From Tubulanus polymorphus (Eukaryota > Nemertea > Palaeonemertea > Tubulaniformes > Tubulanidae): a DNA stretch of 64,000 nt. Under the pieces are notes generated by a model that saw only the letters and a program-made list of their open reading frames with translations, did not search any database and was not told the DNA's origin. The stretch spans positions 31,092,001-31,156,000 of the forward strand of contig NC_134025.1 of the NCBI RefSeq assembly GCF_964204645.1, given 5' to 3'. This document shows, in pieces, positions 58,401 through 64,000 of this stretch (position 1 is its first letter; each line of letters starts with the position of its first letter). Both the position numbers and the translations under genes were made by a program.

Positions 58401-61400
58401 ACATTTTCAAGTACCTCAAAACTCCTCTTATTTCGAAAAATAACTCTAAAACTCTATTGGGCTATTTTTATAGACTGGTATCAGCTTAAACCCAGGGGCT
58501 AACTCTATTCGTTTTCAATAGATTTAGCCCTCGGGTTAAAGTAATTTTTGGAAACCTGTATTTCTGTCTGGGACATTAAGCCTAGCGCACATCGACACTG
58601 CGATTGGAGACAACTAGTTGCAAGGCAGTTTTCGGCGCATGAGAGGAACTGGCTGGATACGATCAGTTGCTTGAATGTGTCGATGTGAGCGAGCTTACGA
58701 TTGGTAAGCGTCGATCTATCTCCAGTTCCAGCCAGTTGCCCGTGTTCTACTTTTGAGCAACTGGTTGTACTCAATCGCAGTCATATCCGTCGATGTGCGC
58801 GCTCTGGATCTCGACGATCGACACGCGCCATGCAGTTGCTGCAACTGACCGGTTGTAACTAGATTTCGATGTGCGCGGGGTAATCGTTCGGTAGCAACTA
58901 GTTGTCTCCAATCACAGTGTCGATGTGCGCTAGGCTTTAGTTCCTGGCCTGTTGAGTTAGAAGAAGGCTGATGAAGTCTCATGATCATTCTCTATTCTCT
59001 AGAGCTGTTTTGTGTAAAATGTGTTGAATGTTTTGTTTCTATTTTTACAGCAATTCTTGCCGTCGTCGTTTAATACGAAAGATTCGTCTCAATTGTTACA
59101 AATGTTAACGAAATCGAAGAAAGATATTTCGATATATTGCGACACAATAGTCGTGAAACACAGTTTAATATCTGATCAGAGATCAATGTTAGAATCTTTG
59201 ATGCCTGGTAGGGCTGAACATGTAAGTATTAAACAAACATCCCTCCAGCTTGGTGTCAGAAATCATTCAAATATATCCCTGAAATGTGGATCCAGTTCCA
59301 CAGTTTTCAATTCAGAACTGTGTAATTGGGTTCAGAACTGTGTAATTGGGTTCAGAACTGTGTAATTGGGTTCAGAACTGTGTAATTGGGTTCAGAACTG
59401 TGGAATTGGGTTCAGAACTGTGGAATTGGGTTCAGAACTGTAGAACTGAGTCCAGAACTGTGGAATTGGGTTCAGAAGTGTGGAATTGGGTTCAGAACTG
59501 TGGAATTGGGTTCAGAACTGTGGAATTGAGTTCAGAACTGTGGAATTGGGTTCAGAACTGTGGAATTGGGTTCAGAATTGTGGAATTGGGTTCAGAACTG
59601 TGGAATTGGCTCTTTGGTCCTGATGAATAGATACTGTGTATGCGATAATTTCTAATTCAAGGATGTTCGACAAAATCCGAATTTACTCTCACCGGACGGA
59701 GAGAAGAAACGCAGTGGATTAGAAGAGTCGGGAAGAGAGAATAAGAAAGATCAGAGACGTCAAAAAGCATCCGGTAAAAATCACCTCAGAAATATCTAAA
59801 ATCAACTCCTCAGAAATCTCAAAAATCAACTCAGAAATCTCAGAAATCAACTCCTCAGAAATCTCAAAAATCAACTCAGAAATCTCAGAAATCAACTCCT
59901 CAGAAATATCAAAAATCAACTCCTCAGAAATATCAAAAATCAACTCCTCAGATATCTCAAAAATCAACTCAGAAATATCTCAAATCAACTCATCTTGATT
60001 CAACTCGACCACTGATTTCTGATTGTTGATCATTGATTGATTTCAGGTAGCAGTAAAGGTGGCGGAACTCAAGGAAGAGAAACTAAAACTAAATCTGTCA
60101 AGAAGAAAGGAGGAAAAGGAGGTCGAGGAGGAGGTGATGATGATGATGAGAATGATGATTTTAGTTCATCATCCTCGTCAAGATCGAGAGGAAACGTCGA
60201 AGTCGAATTTCTAACAGTTGAACAGATAGAGGAGCAATTAATGAAATCATTGAGTGAATGTCCGTCAGAATTTATAACTGAGATTGCGCAACAACTATAC
60301 AGGTAATAATCACTAACACCCGACAGAGAATCCCCCGACAGAGACCCCCTCTCCCCCGACAGAGACCCCCTCTTCCCCGTACAGAGACCCCCTCTCCTCC
60401 AACAGAGACCTCCTCTCCTCCAACAGAGACCCCCTCTCCTCCAACAGAGACCACTTCTCCCCCTACAGAGACCACCTCTCCCCAAATAGAGGCTGCCTCC
60501 TCCCCACAACAGAGGCCCCAGTACACTTAAATACACTATCTCCCTGGAAACCCCTAGTATCACCTTGCTAGTCTTCTAACCCTCCCCTACGGGGCTACCA
60601 GTAAACCCCCCTATATATACCCCAGTAACCCTCCCCGTACAGAGACCCCCCGTCCCCCCTCCCCCTGTCCATCTCAATGGCACTGATATTAATGTAATGT
60701 ATATTTACAGGCCGCTGAAGAGACAGTATCAAGAATCAATCAAATCAGTTTATTTACAAACGACTCAAACAGCGACATCATCTGGACGCAAAAAGACACA
60801 CTCGGAATTACAAGATAAAATCAACGGTTTGTGGACGAACATAAAACTATTCGAGAAAGGAATTAAATATTTCAATCGTAAGTTTCAACGTTTTATTTCA
60901 ACCGTGGTTTTCAGTGTTGTTTTTATTCTCGGTGTTTTGGAGTTTTTTGTGGTAGTTAATTAAGCGCTTCTATGTTTTAACTATTTTTAGCTTTAGAAAA
61001 TCTCAGTATTTTAAATTTACCTCTCATTCTAAGCTTAATTCATATTCATTCATTCACTCATCTAAACATAAATCAATAATTGATTAAAATATTAATCTTA
61101 ATAATAATTCAAGCTTCACAGCTTAGCTATAACACAATGCATAGTCGTGTTTTGATGTCATCATACAGGTCCCAGTTGCAAAGATCTGAGTACACTTCAT
61201 TTACAGTTAGAATTAGTTCACAACAATATTTAAAACTGTAAGAGTCTAATTAATGGAACTGTGTAACTGGATCCTGAATCATTAATCCGTAATTCATTAA
61301 TGGAGCTTTAAAATGCTTGATGCATGTTGCATGTATTTGACAGCGAGTCACGCAGACAGATGTAAATCTGATTAAAATGGAATTCCTCAGATTTATCGGT

Positions 61401-61891
61401 GCTTATATTTTTCAGTTTTAAAACTACGTGGTAATAATGATCATAGTGAGTATGCTGTCATCCAACTTAACACTTTTCAGTCACCAATCTGCATTTTATA
61501 CAGTAACTGTTGCCTAACTCGGGCAAACTGGAACCGGTAAAATTGGTCTGAGTGAAGCAAAATCCTAATTAAGGATAAGAAAATAATTTTGTTTTTGTCA
61601 GAATTAATCGAAAGTCTTGGTTTTCCGTGTGTCCGAGTCAGGCAAGGTTTACTGAGAGTATACTAATGTTACCGACTCAGTATAAATACAGTAAAACTTG
61701 TTCGTGCTAATAATTCTATAATCATCTCGTGTCCCGAATTGAGAGCAAGTTTTACTGTATTTTTGGTAAAGAATTTCCGTAAAGAATCAATAAAGATTTG
61801 TATCGATTGAATTAGAACATGCATGAGTAGGTTGAGAAAGGTTTTTTGATACCAGTTAAAACTCTGTTAATCTGGATCACATACTGCTGCA

Positions 61892-61988
<97 letters not shown>

Positions 61989-63796
61989 TTGTACTCGTAC
62001 CTTTATAAACTTTCTATTCACAATTTCTGATAAATTCAATGAATTTTATCATCAGTTTCTGTTGATCCAGATTAATGAGGGGTTTACTGTTGTAGCATTA
62101 GTAGAAATTTCAATGAAATAAATGAATTCTATTCAAGTCAATCTCGTTTAAGTCGCCATCAGGTAAGTCGTCACATTACTGATGACTTAAGCAAGTGTCA
62201 GTGTACTTCACATAGCCTCAGAGAAGTTGAGTGATCCAGAGCTCGAATCCTGTTGAGACTGCTGAGTTTCAGTGACTGGCTAACAGTGGGTTCAGAGATG
62301 AATGCAGTTTGTTTGTATGATATTAAGATGATTTTATAAACTGTATAATTTCAGGTGAATTACAAATACAATTGAGTAAACATTTACTGAAAACCATCTC
62401 AACAGATATCACTAATCTTATATTTGGTGCTGTAGCTACGGATAAAATGATGTCTTTAGGAGATGACGCTGAAATGACAACCGAGGTAACACTAAAATCC
62501 GGCTCAGGATCCAGTTCCGCAGTTTGATTTTATAGAGTTTTTTAGAATCGGTTTATTTCCAAGCTTTCATCTCGAAAGTCAAATTTTGACCGACAGTGTT
62601 GTGGAACTAGGTTCTGTTATTCTGTAAATAGAAATGGTAACTTTAATTCTGTTTATAGCTTTTGCCTCTGAAGAAAATGAAACAATTATTGATATTTTAA
62701 TGAATTTATTGTAACAATGACTATTATATATTTTACAGGCTAGAGTTCGTCTGCTGAGTAAATTACCAGACGATGTCAAAGTATCATTAACTAAACTTCA
62801 TACATCTTTGAATAAAGAGGTAAATACTGCAACAGAATCCAGATTCAACATTCCTGGATCCAGTTCCTCGGCCCTGGATCCAGATTCCACATTCTTGATC
62901 CAGTTCCAGGGCCCTGGATCCAGATTCAACATTCCTGGATCCAGTTCCATGGCCCTGGATCCAGATTCCACATTCCTGGATCCAGTTCCAGGGCCCTGGA
63001 TCCAGATTCCACATTCCTGGATCCAGTTCCAGGGCCCTGGATCCAGATTCAACATTCCTGGATCCAGGTCCAGGGCCCTGGATCCAGTTCCAGGGCCCTG
63101 GATCCAGATTCCACATTCCTGGATCCAGTTCCAGGGCCCTGGACCCAGTTCCACAGTTTATCTGTATAAACTGTTTCTATCTATTTGTCTGATTGTGTTG
63201 TTTTTTCTGCAGAGTTTAGACGAGTTTCATGTGGCTCTGGATTTAATCTGTGACCCGAGTTGTCTGGGAATCATGCTGAAAAAACCTGACAAGAAAAAAG
63301 AAAGGTATTAAGCAATATCCTAGATTTTCCTTGTGGGCAACTAAAGTATGTTTGGGAGGGGGAAAGGAGAGAGGGGAGGAGAGAGGAGCGGAGAGGGGAG
63401 GAGAGAGGAGCGGAGAAGAGAGAGAGAGAGGGGAGGGGAGGGGAGAGAGGAGAAAAGTTAAGAGAGAGGAGAGGGGAGAGGAGAACAGGGAAGAGAGAGA
63501 GGAGAGTCAATAATTGTGCAGTCCTCTTTGTATGGATGTACTTTTAACCTTGTTAGTAATTATATCGATTTATTTCATTTACAGACAACTGATTTTTAGT
63601 CATCGTCAAGTTTTATTGGATCAGTTAAAGTTAGAACAGGATTCAGCGATGTTGTTACATCTCGTGGCTGTTGTATTATTTCAAACGTTTAGCGGCTGTA
63701 TGGTGCACGCTCCCGGACGCTGTGTTCCGCATATACTCACATTCCTCGCTGATCACATGTTACAAGAGCAACATCAATTACTCACTGAATATCAAG
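55493..63796 (+). CDS. UFL1: UFL1, E3 UFM1-protein ligase 1 (3'-partial, 16 exons)
   Basis: Scaffold-type E3 that transfers UFM1 from UFC1 to substrates at the endoplasmic reticulum with DDRGK1 and CDK5RAP3. Exons: 55493-55572, 56076-56221, 56307-56430, 56860-56977, 57059-57189, 57278-57336, 57534-57671, 58063-58238, 59051-59221, 59662-59773, 60047-60302, 60711-60877, 62355-62485, 62739-62819, 63213-63304, 63585-63796. The last ends at a GTTTGT donor; one or more exons lie beyond. 731 residues in the window against about 794 for the human protein. Seen: N-terminus [20 protein letters not shown], a near match to the family start; [14 protein letters not shown]; the VDIS / QFLPSSF region; a Lys-rich, Gly-rich and acidic low-complexity linker in exon 11 (residues about 410-450); [27 protein letters not shown]; and [12 protein letters not shown] in the last exon seen. 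No RING or HECT motif, as expected. The chosen ATG is the first in frame. Confidence 0.95.
56588..56702. mobile_element. Foldback element, CCAGTTCCACAGTT family
   Basis: GGATCCAGGTCCACAGTT and AACTGTGCAACTGTTTGGAT with CCAGTTCC ends, in UFL1 intron 3. Non-coding. Confidence 0.55.
58322..58545. mobile_element. Foldback-family fragments in UFL1 intron 8
   Basis: A left end of the CCAGTTCCACAGTT family (GGGTCCAGTTCCACAGTTCC, 58328) and a copy related to 11331-11406 (AACCCAGGGGCTAA...TTTAGCCCTCGGGTT, 58493-58536). Confidence 0.45.
58579..58936. mobile_element. 358-bp MITE with 45-bp terminal inverted repeats
   Basis: Left end AGCCTAGCGCACATCGACAC, continuing TGCGATTGGAGACAACTAGTTGC; the right end is its near-exact complement (GCAACTAGTTGTCTCCAATC to GTGCGCTAGGCT). 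Flanked by TTA on both sides (58576-58578, 58937-58939), a 3-bp duplication of the kind made by PIF/Harbinger transposases. Internal sub-repeats of CGATGTGCGC and CAGTTGC. No transposase. In UFL1 intron 8. Confidence 0.82.
59285..59613. repeat. 20-bp array CAGAACTGTGGAATTGGGTT in UFL1 intron 9
   Basis: About 16 copies; the unit is the reverse complement of the array at 27297-27745 (AACCCAATTCCACAGTTCTG). The first copies read TGTAATTGGG, later ones TGGAATTGGG. Confidence 0.94.
59776..59998. repeat. AATCAACTCCTCAGAAATCTC array in UFL1 intron 10
   Basis: Alternating units of about 21 and 24 bp (CTCAGAAATCTCAAAAATCA, ACTC, ACTCCT). It begins within 10 bases of the exon 10 donor (GTAAAA, 59774). 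Confidence 0.92.
60310..60665. repeat. C-rich ACAGAGACCCCCTCTCC array in UFL1 intron 11
   Basis: About eight 20-24-bp units such as CCAACAGAGACCCCCTCTCC just after the exon 11 donor (60303), decaying into C-rich sequence. Each unit contains an AACAG acceptor-like word. Confidence 0.88.
60878..62354. other. UFL1 intron 12, with foldbacks
   Basis: Foldback of the CCAGTTCCACAGTT family at 61170-61276 (GGTCCCAGTTGCAAAG and GGAACTGTGTAACTGGATCC). A second hairpin element at 61685-61762 has 17-bp inverted ends, AAATACAGTAAAACTTG and its complement. A SINE-like GAGCTCGAATCC word is near 62240. Confidence 0.6.
61893..61985 (+). repeat. (CTG)31 trinucleotide repeat in UFL1 intron 12
   Basis: About 31 uninterrupted CTG units on the UFL1 sense strand, flanked by CTGCTGCAG and TTGTTG variants. 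Frames reading poly-Gln on the minus strand or poly-Cys on the plus strand are artefacts: no splice or homology evidence includes them. Confidence 0.97.
62503..62617. mobile_element. Foldback element, CCAGTTCCACAGTT family
   Basis: GGATCCAGTTCCGCAGTTTG and GTTGTGGAACTAGGTTC ends, in UFL1 intron 13. Confidence 0.6.
62832..63162. repeat. GATCCAGTTCCAGGGCCCTG array in UFL1 intron 14
   Basis: About nine alternating units of about 20 bp (CTGGATCCAGTTCCAGGGCC; CTGGATCCAGATTCCACATTC). It starts about 10 bp after the exon 14 donor (62820) and ends in a CCCAGTTCCACAGTTT word, the foldback end. Confidence 0.93.
63350..63508. repeat. Purine (GA/GGGGA) tract in UFL1 intron 15
   Basis: Continuous GAGAGGGGAGGAGAGAGGAG-type sequence on the plus strand; low complexity. 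Confidence 0.95.
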
Positions 63797-64000
63797 GTTT
63801 GTTCGATTTCATTCTCATTCTGTTTGATCTAGTTCCGTAGTTCTCTGCAGTTGGAAAGTGAAGTTTTCACTCTAGGTTCCTCCTACGTCTTTGAAGTCAA
63901 ACTGAACCTACAACTGTCCAGTTTATGTTGAATTGCGTGTTCTCTGTGAAACTAGTCCCAGTTTTCTGATAACATTTGACTCATATTGATTGGTCTCTAC
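63797..64000. other. Start of UFL1 intron 16, to window end
   Basis: Begins GTTTGT. The conserved protein should continue with a LVVKQL-like segment in the next exon, which is not present here. Confidence 0.6.

Noticed and set aside
60069-60563. 164-codon minus-strand frame ([12 protein letters not shown] repeats)
   Set aside because: Antisense of UFL1 exon 11 and the following C-rich array.
61812-62121. Poly-Gln (minus) and poly-Cys (plus) frames
   Set aside because: Both are readings of the intronic CTG repeat. The UFL1 protein runs continuously from exon 12 to exon 13 without it.

Overview
The window is nuclear DNA of an animal. Its genes are split by many GT-AG introns, with no operons, much intronic minisatellite DNA, small foldback elements and a tRNA-derived SINE. 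The proteins fit an invertebrate metazoan. A lophotrochozoan (for example a mollusc) is my best guess from overall style, but the sequence alone does not prove it.

Layout. (1) 1-15.2 kb, plus strand: the C-terminal two thirds of REV3L, the catalytic subunit of translesion DNA polymerase zeta. It has 18 exons in the window; the first is cut by the window edge. (2) 15.2-19.3 kb: dispersed and foldback repeats. (3) 19.3-20.9 kb, minus strand: complete MIX23 (CCDC58), 5 coding exons. (4) 21.1-26.8 kb, plus strand: complete importin alpha of the KPNA1/5/6 type, 10 coding exons, divergent from MIX23 with about 250 bp between them. (5) 26.8-31.7 kb: 3' flank, minisatellite, foldback elements and one possible minus-strand exon. 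(6) 31.75-37 kb, plus strand: an unrecognised gene with a CRE + TATA + TCT/TOP-like promoter. It encodes a 321-aa protein with a short helical N-terminus (possibly death-fold) and a long disordered basic tail. (7) 37-54.5 kb: almost gene-free, built from at least nine unrelated tandem-repeat families, including a higher-order composite array at 46.9-51.3 kb and a five-fold array of exon-like units at 52.2-53.2 kb. (8) 55.5 kb to the end, plus strand: UFL1, the UFM1 E3 ligase, 16 exons, last exon(s) beyond the window.

How the genes relate. No shared pathway is evident: REV3L acts in lesion bypass, MIX23 in mitochondrial protein biogenesis, importin alpha in nuclear import, UFL1 in ufmylation. 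MIX23 next to a KPNA1-type importin matches the CCDC58/KPNA1 neighbourhood on human 3q21, so that pairing is probably ancient.

The most unusual feature is how repeats relate to splice sites. In REV3L, KPNA and UFL1 several introns are filled by minisatellites that begin at or just after the 5' splice site. The REV3L exon 9 donor has itself been amplified about 19 times, and the REV3L exon 15 acceptor is present three times, the upstream copies leading into an in-frame stop. A second pattern is that the end of one abundant foldback family (core CCAGTTCCACAGTT) appears to have seeded separate 20-bp arrays in two loci.
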